Assembly (NCBI RefSeq): GCF_947496775.1
Contig: NZ_CANMDU010000009.1
Span: 1-64,000, forward strand
Length of the DNA: 64,000 bases
Reading direction: 5' to 3'
Origin: an uncultured Maribacter sp.
GTDB lineage: Bacteria > Bacteroidota > Bacteroidia > Flavobacteriales > Flavobacteriaceae
Every line of letters starts with the position of its first letter. Within the stretch, counting starts at the first letter, position 1. Of the stretch, positions 8,962-18,000 are shown in pieces. The translations under genes were made by a program, and so were the position numbers. The notes beneath the pieces were generated by a model. The model was not told where the DNA came from, did not search any database, and saw nothing but the letters and a program-made list of their open reading frames with translations.

Positions 8962-10194
8962 ATGAAAGAATTACTACATACATACGAGAATAAGCAAGCT
9001 GAAATAGTTTTTAATTGGAAAGATTCTGAAACAGAGGCTGAGGGTTGGACAGTAATAAACTCTTTAAGAGGAGGCGCCGCCGGAGGAGGAACCAGAATGC
9101 GAAAAGGGTTAGATGTTAATGAGGTTTTGTCTTTGGCAAAAACTATGGAAGTAAAGTTTACGGTATCTGGGCCTGCTATTGGTGGAGCCAAGTCGGGGAT
9201 TAATTTTGATCCCAATGACCCTAGGAAAAAAGGAGTTTTAAAGCGTTGGTATAACGCTGTTGCGCCATTATTAAAAAGTTATTATGGAACTGGTGGTGAT
9301 TTAAATGTTGATGAAATTCATGAAGTAATTCCTATTACGGAAGATGCTGGAGTTTGGCACCCGCAAGAAGGTGTTTTTAATGGGCATTTTAAACCAACAG
9401 AGGCAGATAAAATAAATAGAATAGGGCAACTTAGGTTAGGAGTTATAAAAGCTATAGAAAACGCTAATTATTCTCCTGAAGTTTCTAGGAAATATACCGT
9501 TGCCGATATGATTACTGGGTATGGTGTTGCAGAGGCAGTAAAGCATTATTATACTATTTACGAAGGAGATGTAAAAGGAAAAAGAGCCGTAGTCCAAGGT
9601 TTTGGGAATGTGGGAAGTGCTGCGGCATATTATTTGGCTTTAATGGGTGCTACCATAGTGGGTATTATAGATCGTGATGGGGGAATTATTAAAGAAGAAG
9701 GTTTTTCATTTGATGAGATTAAAGGTCTTTTCTTGAATAAAAACGGAAATACTTTAGTTGCTCCCAAAGCTGACTTTATTCCTTTTGAGGAAATCAATGA
9801 ACGTATCTGGACCTTAGCTACAGAGATTTTTGTACCGTGTGCGGCATCTAGATTAATTACAAAGGAACAAATATCTAAAATGATAGATACCGGCTTAGAG
9901 GTTATATCTTGTGGGGCTAATGTTCCTTTTGCCGATAAGGAAATATTTTTTGGACCTATAATGGAATATACCGATGGTAAAGTAAGTTTAATTCCCGATT
10001 TTATTTCTAACTGCGGAATGGCAAGGGTGTTTGCATATTTTATGGAAAAAAGAGTTGGTATAGATGATGAGTTGATTTTTACAGATACCTCTAATACAAT
10101 TAAGGAAGCATTGTTAAAAATATATCAACAAAATTCTTCTACATTAAATATTAGTAAAACAGGATTTGAAATTGCATTGAAGCAATTGGTGTAA
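8962..10194 (+). CDS. Glu/Leu/Phe/Val dehydrogenase
   Basis: A 410-residue NAD(P)-dependent amino acid dehydrogenase. The substrate pocket segment GPAIGGAKSGI contains the conserved lysine (Lys77), followed by GTGGDLNVDE. The Rossmann motif VVQGFGNVG lies near residue 205. These are hallmarks of the Glu/Leu/Phe/Val dehydrogenase family, which reversibly deaminates an amino acid to its 2-oxo acid. Flavobacterial homologues are usually annotated as glutamate or generic Glu/Leu/Phe/Val dehydrogenase, and the exact substrate is uncertain. It is monocistronic, with a consensus promoter upstream and a strong terminator downstream. Confidence 0.92.
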   Translation: MKELLHTYENKQAEIVFNWKDSETEAEGWTVINSLRGGAAGGGTRMRKGLDVNEVLSLAKTMEVKFTVSGPAIGGAKSGINFDPNDPRKKGVLKRWYNAVAPLLKSYYGTGGDLNVDEIHEVIPITEDAGVWHPQEGVFNGHFKPTEADKINRIGQLRLGVIKAIENANYSPEVSRKYTVADMITGYGVAEAVKHYYTIYEGDVKGKRAVVQGFGNVGSAAAYYLALMGATIVGIIDRDGGIIKEEGFSFDEIKGLFLNKNGNTLVAPKADFIPFEEINERIWTLATEIFVPCAASRLITKEQISKMIDTGLEVISCGANVPFADKEIFFGPIMEYTDGKVSLIPDFISNCGMARVFAYFMEKRVGIDDELIFTDTSNTIKEALLKIYQQNSSTLNISKTGFEIALKQLV

Positions 10195-10218
10195 AACGGT
10201 TTTATTAATGGAGTGATA

Positions 10219-10255
10219 AAAAAACTACTATTGATTCAATCAATAGTAGTTTTTT
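10219..10255 (+). terminator. Terminator after the Glu/Leu-type dehydrogenase
   Basis: A 12-bp perfect stem (ACTACTATTGAT at 10224-10235 with 10239-10250) and a 3-nt loop are flanked by A residues on the left and five T residues on the right. It lies 25 bases after the stop codon. Confidence 0.92.
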
Positions 10256-10484
10256 GTAACATAATATTTACTGTTATATGCTATGCTATTACATTATAAT
10301 TTTTTATGAATATATCTTGTGCACCTTTTAAAAGGTAGCAAATTTTTTTTATTCCTATTTTCTGCCACTTCTTTTGCTGATAAAAAGTCAATTTTGAATA
10401 TCTTTAGCAAAAATTCTTCAAAGTTTATTATAAACAAGGATTTAGTATTAACATTGAAATCCACTAATTTAAACCAATCCAAAA

Positions 10485-11822
10485 ATGGAGACTATAATTA
10501 TTATTGTTTTTTTGGCAGGATATTTAGCCATTACCTTAGAACACAACCTTAAAATTGATAAATTAATCCCAGCCTTGGCTATGATGGCTATTTTATGGGC
10601 AATAATCGCATTAACGCATATGGATGTTTTTGAGGTTAATGCGGAGCTAAGAGAATTAGAGCCGACCCAGATTGAAGAAATACTGCTGCATCACTTAGGG
10701 AAGACAGCAGAAATTTTAGTTTTCCTATTGGGTGCGATGACCATAGTAGAGATTATTGATTATTTTGATGGTTTTGCTACTATTAAAGGGTATATACGAA
10801 CAAGAAGTAAGCGTAAGCTTTTATGGTTATTTTCAATTTTAGCATTTATTTTATCCGCTATAATAGATAACTTAACAGCTACTATTGTTTTAATAACAAT
10901 TCTTCAGAAAGTTATAAAAGATAGAGAGACAAGACTATGGTTTGCTGGTATGATAATTATAACTGCCAATGCAGGTGGAGCTTGGTCTCCTATTGGGGAT
11001 GTTACCACTACTATGTTGTGGATTGCTAATAAAGTGTCTGCTTTAGAGTTAGTGAAACATGTATTGTTGCCATCTATAGTTTGTATGGTTGTTCCTGTTT
11101 TATTGGCGAGTAGATTTAAAGCTTTTAAAGGAAACATAGATAGTGAATTAGGTGGTTTGGAAGAGCCTAAATCTAAGTTTGGTTCCACTATGTTGTATTT
11201 GGGTTTAGGAGCAATAATTTTTGTTCCTTTCTTTAAGACGATTACACATTTACCTCCTTATGTTGGTATGATGCTTTCTCTTGCAGTTGTTGCAACTTTT
11301 GCAGAGATATATAGTAATTCTAAATTTAGTATTTCTAATGTAGAGGGTGAAGGAGATGATATCGTGGGGCACCATAGTCCAGTACATCATTCGTTATCTA
11401 AAATAGAGCTGCCAAGTATATTATTCTTCTTAGGGATATTGTTAGCAGTTGCTGCTTTAGAGTCTTTAGGGATGTTATTCCATTATGCGGAAGGACTGAA
11501 TTCAGCGATTCCCAATACAGACATTGTAGTTATGTTATTTGGTGTTGGTTCTGCTGTTATTGATAATGTGCCTTTAGTTGCAGCGAGTTTGGGAATGTTT
11601 TCTGAAGGAATGGATAATCCTTTATGGCATTTTATTGCTTATTCTGCTGGAACAGGTGGTAGTATGTTGATAATTGGTTCAGCCGCTGGTGTAGTTGCTA
11701 TGGGAATGGAAAAGATAGATTTCTTTTGGTATTTCAAGAATATTGCTTGGTTGGCGCTTATTGGTTTTCTTTCTGGAGCAGGCGCATTTATATTTTTACG
11801 TGATTTTGTGCTTCATGGATAA
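10485..11822 (+). CDS. nhaD: Na+/H+ antiporter, NhaD family
   Basis: A 445-residue integral membrane protein with about a dozen hydrophobic helices that exchanges sodium for protons across the inner membrane. NhaD/ion-transporter-superfamily motifs include DNLTATIVL near residue 127, GGAWSPIGDVTTTMLW near residue 163, and a second charged motif, VIDNVPLVAASLG, in the C-terminal half; the repeated Asp-Asn pairs fit an inverted-repeat transporter. A short His-rich loop (GHHSPVHHS) lies in the middle. It fits marine sodium bioenergetics together with the probable Na+-pumping pyrophosphatase at 50102. It is separate from the ExbB operon that follows by 50 bases. Confidence 0.93.
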   Translation: METIIIIVFLAGYLAITLEHNLKIDKLIPALAMMAILWAIIALTHMDVFEVNAELRELEPTQIEEILLHHLGKTAEILVFLLGAMTIVEIIDYFDGFATIKGYIRTRSKRKLLWLFSILAFILSAIIDNLTATIVLITILQKVIKDRETRLWFAGMIIITANAGGAWSPIGDVTTTMLWIANKVSALELVKHVLLPSIVCMVVPVLLASRFKAFKGNIDSELGGLEEPKSKFGSTMLYLGLGAIIFVPFFKTITHLPPYVGMMLSLAVVATFAEIYSNSKFSISNVEGEGDDIVGHHSPVHHSLSKIELPSILFFLGILLAVAALESLGMLFHYAEGLNSAIPNTDIVVMLFGVGSAVIDNVPLVAASLGMFSEGMDNPLWHFIAYSAGTGGSMLIIGSAAGVVAMGMEKIDFFWYFKNIAWLALIGFLSGAGAFIFLRDFVLHG

Positions 11823-11872
11823 TTTAATAGATAAAATGGCGTTATAATGGCAACTCCAATAAGAGAAATTAT

Positions 11873-12565
11873 ATGTTATTGTTTCAAGATTTAGCGCAGG
11901 ATACTCCTGCTGGAGAGGTAATCTCCGAAGAAAAAACATTATCTGTTGTAGACCTAATTTTTAATGGTGGTACAGGAAGTGTAATTATTATATCTGTATT
12001 ATTTATTATGTTGGCCGTGGCTCTATATATTTATTTTGAGCGATTGTTGGCGGTAAATGCTGCTTCAAAAATTGATAAAAATTTCATGAATCAGATACGT
12101 GATCATGTCACCAATGGAAAGTTAGAAGCGGCCAAGTTGTTATGTGCTCAAACCGATTCTCCTGTAGCTAGATTAACAGAGAAAGGGGTTTCTAGAATAG
12201 GAAAACCTTTGGATGATATAAATACCGCAATTGAAAATGCAGGTACTTTAGAGGTCTATAAATTAGAGAAAAATGTAAGTATATTGGCAACGGTTGCTGG
12301 GGCTGCGCCAATGATTGGTTTCCTTGGAACTGTAATTGGTATGATTTTGGCATTCCATGAAATGGCAAGTAGCGGAGGACAAGCGGAAATGGGGTCTTTG
12401 GCTTCTGGTATTTATACGGCAATGACAACAACAGTAGCAGGTTTAATTGTTGGTATTATAGCGTACATCGGATATAACCATTTGGTGAATAGAACGGATA
12501 AGGTGGTGCATAAAATGGAGGCAAATGCGGTAGATTTCTTAGATTTATTAAACGAACCTCTTTAG
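11873..12565 (+). CDS. exbB: MotA/TolQ/ExbB proton channel family protein
   Basis: A 230-residue inner-membrane protein with one N-terminal and two C-terminal transmembrane helices; the pair around residues 140-215 contains GTVIGMILAFHEMA and TTTVAGLIVGIIAYI. With ExbD it forms the proton-driven motor that energises a TonB protein. It is followed 9 bases later by exbD and then by a TonB-like gene, so the whole complex is encoded as one operon. Size and motif order are typical. Confidence 0.94.
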   Translation: MLLFQDLAQDTPAGEVISEEKTLSVVDLIFNGGTGSVIIISVLFIMLAVALYIYFERLLAVNAASKIDKNFMNQIRDHVTNGKLEAAKLLCAQTDSPVARLTEKGVSRIGKPLDDINTAIENAGTLEVYKLEKNVSILATVAGAAPMIGFLGTVIGMILAFHEMASSGGQAEMGSLASGIYTAMTTTVAGLIVGIIAYIGYNHLVNRTDKVVHKMEANAVDFLDLLNEPL

Positions 12566-12574
12566 AAACACTGT

Positions 12575-12961
12575 ATGAAACTAAAAGGAAGAAATAAAGT
12601 AAGTCCAGACTTTAGTATGTCCTCCATGACAGATATAGTTTTTCTGTTGTTAATATTTTTTATGCTTACAGCAAATTCTCCGAATGCTCTAGATTTACTA
12701 TTACCTAAAGCAAAGGGGAAATCTACTAATACACAAAACGTGTCCGTTAGTATAGATAAAAATTTGCAATACTACGTTAATAATGAGAGAATTAACGGAG
12801 AATATATTGAAATTGAATTAAAAAAGGCACTAGAAGGACAAGAAAAACCCACTATTATTCTTAGAGCAGAAGAAAGTGTTGCTATTAAAGAGGCGGTAAA
12901 CGTTATGGATATTGCAAATAGAAATAGTTATAAGGTTATTTTGGCAGTGCGACCAAATTAA
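12575..12961 (+). CDS. exbD: ExbD/TolR biopolymer transport protein
   Basis: A 128-residue protein with one N-terminal transmembrane helix (about residues 20-36) carrying Asp20 in SSMTDIVFLLLIFFM, the proton-conducting aspartate of ExbD/TolR. The remainder is a small periplasmic domain. The stop codon TAA overlaps the ATG of the next gene by one base, which indicates translational coupling inside exbB-exbD-tonB. Confidence 0.95.
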   Translation: MKLKGRNKVSPDFSMSSMTDIVFLLLIFFMLTANSPNALDLLLPKAKGKSTNTQNVSVSIDKNLQYYVNNERINGEYIEIELKKALEGQEKPTIILRAEESVAIKEAVNVMDIANRNSYKVILAVRPN

Positions 12962-13860
12962 TGGCATTTTTAGACACTAAACATAAGAAAAATTCTTTCA
13001 CTATAACTACACTTTTATTAAGTGTGCTTTTACTTGTCCTTTTTTATATAGGTCTTACGTATATGGATCCACCAGAGGAAAATGGTATATCTGTAAATTT
13101 TGGTACAACCAACTTTGGAAGTGGAAGAGTGCAACCTAAAGAAAAAATTAGATCAGAGCCTTTGGATACGCCTCCAGAGGAAATTATGCAAGAGGAGGTG
13201 GTAGAGGAGCAGGTGCAAGAGCAAGTTTCGGAGCCAGAAGTTGCAAAAGAAGCGCCTACTGAGAAAGTTCTTACTCAAGAAAGTGAAGAATCTATTAAGG
13301 TGAAACAGCAGCAAAAAGCAAAGAAAAAAGCAGATGATGCTGCTAAGAAAGCAAAGGCTGAAGCGGCGCGTATAGCTAAAGAAAAGCGAGACGCTGAAGA
13401 AAAAATAAGAAAAGAAAAAGCAGCAAAAAAAGCAAAATTAGATGCTATGATGGGTGGCTTAAATAAATCGGATGGAACGGCTTCTGGTAGTGAGGGAGAT
13501 GATGCTAAAGCAGGAGATAAAGGGCAACCTAATGGAAATCCTTATGCAACTAGTTATTACGGTAGTCCAGGTTCGGGTAGCGGTACAGGTGGCTATGGGT
13601 TAAATGGTAGATCTTTAGTAAACAAAGGGAAAGTTGCGCAAGAATGCAATGAAGCCGGTAGAGTGGTAGTAAAAATAATTGTAGATAGAAATGGAAAAGT
13701 TATAAGTGCCACTCCAGGTGTTAGAGGTACTACAAATAATAACCCATGCCTATTAGAGCCTGCTAAACGAACTGCATTTAAGCATAAATGGAACTTGGAT
13801 TCCAAAGCTCCAAGCCAACAAGTTGGTTTTGTTGTTGTTAATTTTAAACTAGGAGAGTGA
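12961..13860 (+). CDS. Energy transducer TonB-like protein
   Basis: A 299-residue protein with an N-terminal transmembrane anchor (about residues 15-35), a long charged and alanine/lysine-rich periplasmic spacer (about 100-165), a Gly/Ser-rich linker, and a TonB C-terminal domain from about residue 220 (RVVVKIIVDRNGKVISA). It should carry the energy of the ExbBD motor to outer-membrane TonB-dependent receptors. The operon position after exbB and exbD supports this. The spacer is low in the usual Pro-Lys/Pro-Glu repeats and looks instead like a TolA-type helix. Confidence 0.88.
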   Translation: MAFLDTKHKKNSFTITTLLLSVLLLVLFYIGLTYMDPPEENGISVNFGTTNFGSGRVQPKEKIRSEPLDTPPEEIMQEEVVEEQVQEQVSEPEVAKEAPTEKVLTQESEESIKVKQQQKAKKKADDAAKKAKAEAARIAKEKRDAEEKIRKEKAAKKAKLDAMMGGLNKSDGTASGSEGDDAKAGDKGQPNGNPYATSYYGSPGSGSGTGGYGLNGRSLVNKGKVAQECNEAGRVVVKIIVDRNGKVISATPGVRGTTNNNPCLLEPAKRTAFKHKWNLDSKAPSQQVGFVVVNFKLGE

Positions 13861-15068
13861 CCTATTTAGAAACCTTGGATTGGATGTTCGGGCAACTTCC
13901 AATGTATCAGCAAAAAGGGAAATCTGCTTTTAATGCTAAGTTAGAAAATATAAAAAAACTAGCATTACATCTTCAAAATCCGCATCTAAAATTTAAAACT
14001 ATACATGTAGCTGGAACTAATGGTAAAGGGTCTAGTAGTCATATGTTGGCATCCATTTTACAGGAAGCAGGCTATAATGTTGGTTTGTATACATCACCGC
14101 ATTTAAAAGACTTTAGAGAACGAATTAGAATTAATGGTCTTCCTATTTCAGAATCATATGTTGTTAATTTTATAGAAGAGAATAAAGCTTTTTTTGAAGC
14201 TAATAATTTGTCTTTTTTTGAGATGACAGTGGGAATGGCCTTTGATTATTTTGCTGATGAAAAAGTAGATGTAGCTGTGATTGAAGTAGGGTTAGGAGGT
14301 AGATTAGACTCTACTAATATTATTATGCCAGAAGCTACTTTAATAACCAATATAGGATTAGATCATACCGATTTATTGGGAGATACTTTACCAAAAATAG
14401 CTTTTGAAAAAGCAGGGATTATAAAAGAGAATATTCCAGTTGTTATTAGTGAATACCAAGAGGAAACGGCTAATGTTTTTAATGATATAGCTAAAAAGAA
14501 TAATGCAGAAATAATTTTTGCATCTACTTTGGATAGTAAGGAATATATAACGGATTTATTAGGATCGTATCAAACGAAAAATATAAAAGGGGTAGTAGCT
14601 CTTTTAAAGGTTTTAAAGACTTTTAAAGTCACAGAAGAGAATATTAAGCAAGGTTTAAAAAATGTAGTAAATAATACAGGTTTATTAGGTAGGTGGCAGG
14701 AGCTAGGCTCTAAACCTTTATTAGTTTGTGATACTGCTCATAATCAAGAGGGATTAAAATTAGTTGTTAATCAGATAAAAAAGCAAAACTACACAGATTT
14801 ACATATTGTTTTAGGTTTTGTAAAAGATAAGAATTTAGAAACGGTATTGCCGTTATTTCCAAAAAGTGCAAAATATTATTTTTGTAGACCAAATATTTTT
14901 AGAGGATTAAATGAAGGTGATTTAAAAAGTAAAGCGAAACTTTTTGGTTTAAAAGGAAGTGTATATAACTCAGTTTCAGAAGCTTTAATTGCGGCGAAGA
15001 AAAACGCTAACGAATCTGATTTTATTTTTGTTGGTGGAAGTAATTTTGTAGTAGCAGAAATACTTTAA
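13857..15068 (+). CDS. folC: Folylpolyglutamate synthase / dihydrofolate synthase
   Basis: A 403-residue Mur-ligase-family enzyme that adds glutamate to dihydropteroate or folates in the cytoplasm. The ATP-binding loop HVAGTNGKGSS is at about residues 50-60, and the folate-binding/Mg segment EVGLGGRLDSTN and TNIGLDHTDLLG follow. The start is GTG at 13857, overlapping the TonB-like gene's TGA by four bases (GTGA), so translation is probably coupled. Length and order of motifs are normal. Confidence 0.94.
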   Translation: MTYLETLDWMFGQLPMYQQKGKSAFNAKLENIKKLALHLQNPHLKFKTIHVAGTNGKGSSSHMLASILQEAGYNVGLYTSPHLKDFRERIRINGLPISESYVVNFIEENKAFFEANNLSFFEMTVGMAFDYFADEKVDVAVIEVGLGGRLDSTNIIMPEATLITNIGLDHTDLLGDTLPKIAFEKAGIIKENIPVVISEYQEETANVFNDIAKKNNAEIIFASTLDSKEYITDLLGSYQTKNIKGVVALLKVLKTFKVTEENIKQGLKNVVNNTGLLGRWQELGSKPLLVCDTAHNQEGLKLVVNQIKKQNYTDLHIVLGFVKDKNLETVLPLFPKSAKYYFCRPNIFRGLNEGDLKSKAKLFGLKGSVYNSVSEALIAAKKNANESDFIFVGGSNFVVAEIL

Positions 15069-15086
15069 AATTTTTCATTTTTTCTT

Positions 15087-15116
15087 TTGACAAAGTAAAA
15101 AACTATTATATATTTG
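15087..15116 (+). promoter_or_regulatory. Consensus promoter of tRNA-Val
   Basis: TTG at 15087-15089, exactly 19 bases, then TATATTTG at 15109-15116: a perfect Bacteroidota sigma-A promoter. Transcription would begin near 15122, just before the tRNA at 15131. Confidence 0.85.
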
Positions 15117-15130
15117 CACACCCTTAACAA

Positions 15131-15205
15131 GGGCTCTTAGCTCAGTTGGTTCAGAGCACCTGCCTTACAAGCAGGGGGTCACTGGTTCGAATCCAGTAGG
15201 GCCCA
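15131..15205 (+). tRNA. tRNA-Val (anticodon TAC)
   Basis: A complete cloverleaf can be folded: acceptor stem GGGCTCT with AGGGCCC, D-loop CAGTTGGTTCAG, anticodon stem CCTGC with GCAGG around CTTACAA (anticodon TAC), and T-arm CTGGTTCGAATCCAG. The discriminator is A at 15205. The 3' CCA is not encoded, which is common in this group. Confidence 0.97.
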
Positions 15206-15212
15206 CAGTAAT

Positions 15213-15247
15213 AAAAAAGCTTCCAATTCATTGGAAGCTTTTTTTAT
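15213..15247 (+). terminator. Terminator after tRNA-Val
   Basis: A 14-bp stem (15213-15226 with 15231-15244, core GCTTCCAA) with loop TTCA ends in a run of T residues, directly after the tRNA. Confidence 0.93.
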
Positions 15248-15336
15248 TTGTGCTAAGTTAGACCGAGGAATTTTGGCTCAACACAAAAAGTTATGGAGTA
15301 GTTAAATAAGGGTGAACTTTGAGTTTAAGAATTTCT

Positions 15337-16581
15337 ATGTCCTCAGGCGCTTTATTTGTAGCTGCTAATTTATTACTTCCCGAAGGCCTTGTTCGGTATT
15401 TTGATATGACCAAGCATGAGATTAAAGGAGAAGAGATACACTTTTACTTTACAGTATTAAATACAGTACCCCAAAAGAATTTAAAGAAGCCAATCTAAAT
15501 TCCAAAGGTTTCTTTGGAGAAGCTGCGGTTCAATATTTTCCTATGCCTGGTACGAATGTATTTCTACATATTACACGACGTAAATGGCTTAATGAATCTA
15601 CGCAAAAGGTAGTTACAAGAGATTGGTAATTAGTAGCAAAAGGAACTAGAATTACTAGTGGTTTTGCTGCTTTTTTTAAAAGAGATCCATTAGTGGCAAT
15701 GCATCCAGTGCGGCAGTTGTATCGAAGTTCTATGGTGTGAACCCTAGAAGTATGCAAAGGCAACACAAAGATTATTTAAGCGACTTACTGTCTTGGAATC
15801 AAAAGAAACATGCAAAAAATTGGATGTTGTTTCCTAAGAATCTAGGAACTTATCTTTCTTTGGACGAAACCGCTTTTTCCAATGGAGATCTATATACCAT
15901 ACTGACCAAAAAAAAGCAAAAGAAAGAAGCCGTAACAGCTATGATTAAAGGAACCAAAGCAGAAGTGGTCATTAAAATTCTACGCAAGATTCCTGTAAGA
16001 CAACGAAAAAAAGTAAAAGGGGTTACTTTGGATATGGCTGATAATATGGGACTCATTGCTAAAAAATCATTCCCTAATGCCACACAGGTTATAAATAGGT
16101 TTCATGTACAGAAACTAGTCTTGGATGCCCTTCAAGAAATCGGAATTAAGCGTAGACGGGAAGCTCTCGATATTGAAAACGATGCAATAGAAAACTCTAG
16201 AAATAATCTTTGAAATATACCCCCTGAACTATTTACTAATGGAGATGCCTTAAGACAGCTTTAACCCGAAGTAGATATCTGCTATATAAGAACAGAGGTA
16301 AATGGGCGCATAATCAATCCGAAAGAGCAAAAATACTCTTTCAGCGATATCCTGATATTGAAAAAGTGTACAAGTTGTGCTAAAACCTATCTTGGATTTT
16401 TGACAACACCAAAGACAAAACTTCGGCACTAATATGATTGGTTAAATGGGATAGAAAAGTAGGACAGGTCAAATTCAAAAGCTTTAATAGTATATCTAGA
16501 ACAATGTCTATTCATTACAAGAACATCCTAAACTACATTGATAGCAGAAGCACCAATCCTTCTGCGGAATTTTTTAGTTAG
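15337..16581 (+). pseudogene. Degenerate ISAon1-like transposase
   Basis: Two-part ISAon1/ISL3-like transposase, heavily decayed. The N-terminal region begins at ATG 15337 (MSSGALFVAANLLLPEGL) and shifts frame near 15465; TAA at 15627-15629 and TGA at about 15738 add breaks. The longest intact piece is 15737-16213, with the first catalytic Asp in LSLDETAFSNGDLYTIL. At 16094-16096 the normally conserved Asp of DRFHVQK is Asn (NRFHVQK). After 16213 more stops and frameshifts follow, yet blocks such as RAKILFQRYPDIEKVY and HYKNILNYIDSRSTN are readable. The reading ends at NPSAEFF and a stop, before the usual C-terminus. Inserted next to the tRNA-Val terminator. No terminal repeats found. Confidence 0.85.
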
Positions 16582-16659
16582 TTTGTTGAAAACTATTTGG
16601 GTAGGTTTGGGGAAGTAAATCTTTATTGTTGTTGCAATAAATTAAAGTTTAAGGATATT

Positions 16660-17937
16660 TTACAAAACATCTAAAATTCTTTCTAATGCCATGCCACGGG
16701 AACCCTTAATTAATAGGGAGGATTTTTTTGGCACCTTGTTTTGTTTTAAATAAGTCTTAAGGTTTTCGAAAGTTGCAAATTTCTTAAGGGAAGTTCTGGT
16801 TTGGTAAAAATTTTCTCCAATTAAATACACAGACTTAAAATTTAATTCCTGAGCTATATCTGCAATATTTTGATGTTCCATATTGGAAGAGCTTCCGAGT
16901 TCAAACATATCACCTAAGAATAAAACTTTATTATCCTCTTTAATGTTGTTAAAATTCTCCAAAGCGGCTATCATACTAGTTGGGTTGGCATTGTATGCGT
17001 CGAGTATTATTTTATAACCTTTCTTTTTTATAATTTGAGAGCGGTTGTTTTCTGGAACATAACCTTCTATTGCATCTTTTATTTGGGGTAGTGGAATCGA
17101 AAAATACTTTCCTGTAATAATAGCGGCACAGCAATTTGTAAAATTGTATTTACCTATAAGTTGAGATTCTATTGTGTTATTTTCTACCTTTAGAGTAACA
17201 AAAGGATTGGAACTTAAAAGTTCAATTATATAATACTGCGTTTGTTTTTGAGAAAAGCCATATTTTTTAATATAATTGCTTAATTTGTTTTTTTGAATTG
17301 GGTCATCCGCATTTAAGAAAACTTGCTTTTGATTTGTAGTTAAGTAATTGTATAATTCGCTTTTTCCTTGAATAACACCTTCGATGCCTCCAAAGCCTTC
17401 TAAGTGCGCTTTTCCAAAATTTGTAATATAACCGTAGTCTGGTTCAGCAATAGAGCATAAAAAAGCAATCTCTTCTTTATGGTTTGCGCCCATTTCAACA
17501 ATGGCAATTTCGGTATCCTTTTTTATGGATAAAAGGGTTAGTGGAACGCCTATATGGTTATTTAAATTTCCTTTAGTAGCTATGGTCTTGTATTGTTTTT
17601 TTAGTACTGTATGAATAAGTTCTTTGGTGGTTGTTTTTCCATTACTACCAGTAATACTTATTACTTTTGCTTTACAATGTTGTCGATGGAAATTAGCTAA
17701 TTGTTGTAGAGTATTTAAAGCGTCTTTTACGAGAATAACATTGTCATTTTCAGGAAATAAATCTTCATCAACAATTGCAAGATGTGCTCCTTTAGAGATG
17801 GCTTCTTCAGCGTATAAATTGCCGTTAAATTTTTCTCCTTTAAGGGCGAAAAAAATACTATTATCATTTATTTTTCTGGTATCCGTACTAATTTTAAAGG
17901 AGCGTAAAAAATGGGAATGTAATTCTTCTATTGTCAT
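16660..17937 (-). CDS. murF: UDP-N-acetylmuramoyl-tripeptide--D-alanyl-D-alanine ligase
   Basis: A 425-residue cytoplasmic Mur ligase that adds D-Ala-D-Ala to the peptidoglycan precursor. The ATP-binding loop SITGSNGKTTTKEL is near residue 95, the Mg/substrate segment VEMGANHKEEIAFL near 145, and the C-terminal part contains YNANPTSM and a phosphate-binding KGSRGMALE. Length is a little short but within the Bacteroidota range. It lies downstream of gldJ on the minus strand with a terminator-like hairpin between them; this gldJ-murF neighbourhood is common in flavobacteria. Confidence 0.95.
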   Translation of the reverse strand: MTIEELHSHFLRSFKISTDTRKINDNSIFFALKGEKFNGNLYAEEAISKGAHLAIVDEDLFPENDNVILVKDALNTLQQLANFHRQHCKAKVISITGSNGKTTTKELIHTVLKKQYKTIATKGNLNNHIGVPLTLLSIKKDTEIAIVEMGANHKEEIAFLCSIAEPDYGYITNFGKAHLEGFGGIEGVIQGKSELYNYLTTNQKQVFLNADDPIQKNKLSNYIKKYGFSQKQTQYYIIELLSSNPFVTLKVENNTIESQLIGKYNFTNCCAAIITGKYFSIPLPQIKDAIEGYVPENNRSQIIKKKGYKIILDAYNANPTSMIAALENFNNIKEDNKVLFLGDMFELGSSSNMEHQNIADIAQELNFKSVYLIGENFYQTRTSLKKFATFENLKTYLKQNKVPKKSSLLIKGSRGMALERILDVL

Positions 17938-17950
17938 GGTTCGAAGATAT

Positions 17951-17982
17951 AAAAAAAGCCCTTTTTGTAAAGGGCTTTTTTA
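17951..17982 (-). terminator. Terminator-like hairpin between gldJ and murF
   Basis: AAAAAGCCCTTT pairs with AAAGGGCTTTTTT across a small loop, with A/T runs on both sides, so it could terminate on either strand. On the minus strand it follows the gldJ stop by 18 bases and ends 14 bases before the murF start codon, leaving no visible room for a separate murF promoter between them. Partial read-through is likely. Confidence 0.8.
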
Positions 17983-18000
17983 ATCGTTTTTTAAGAGAAA

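Noticed and set aside
10294-10552. Two small overlapping frames between the dehydrogenase and nhaD
   Set aside because: Both are low-complexity and AT-driven, one overlaps the nhaD start, and neither resembles a known protein.
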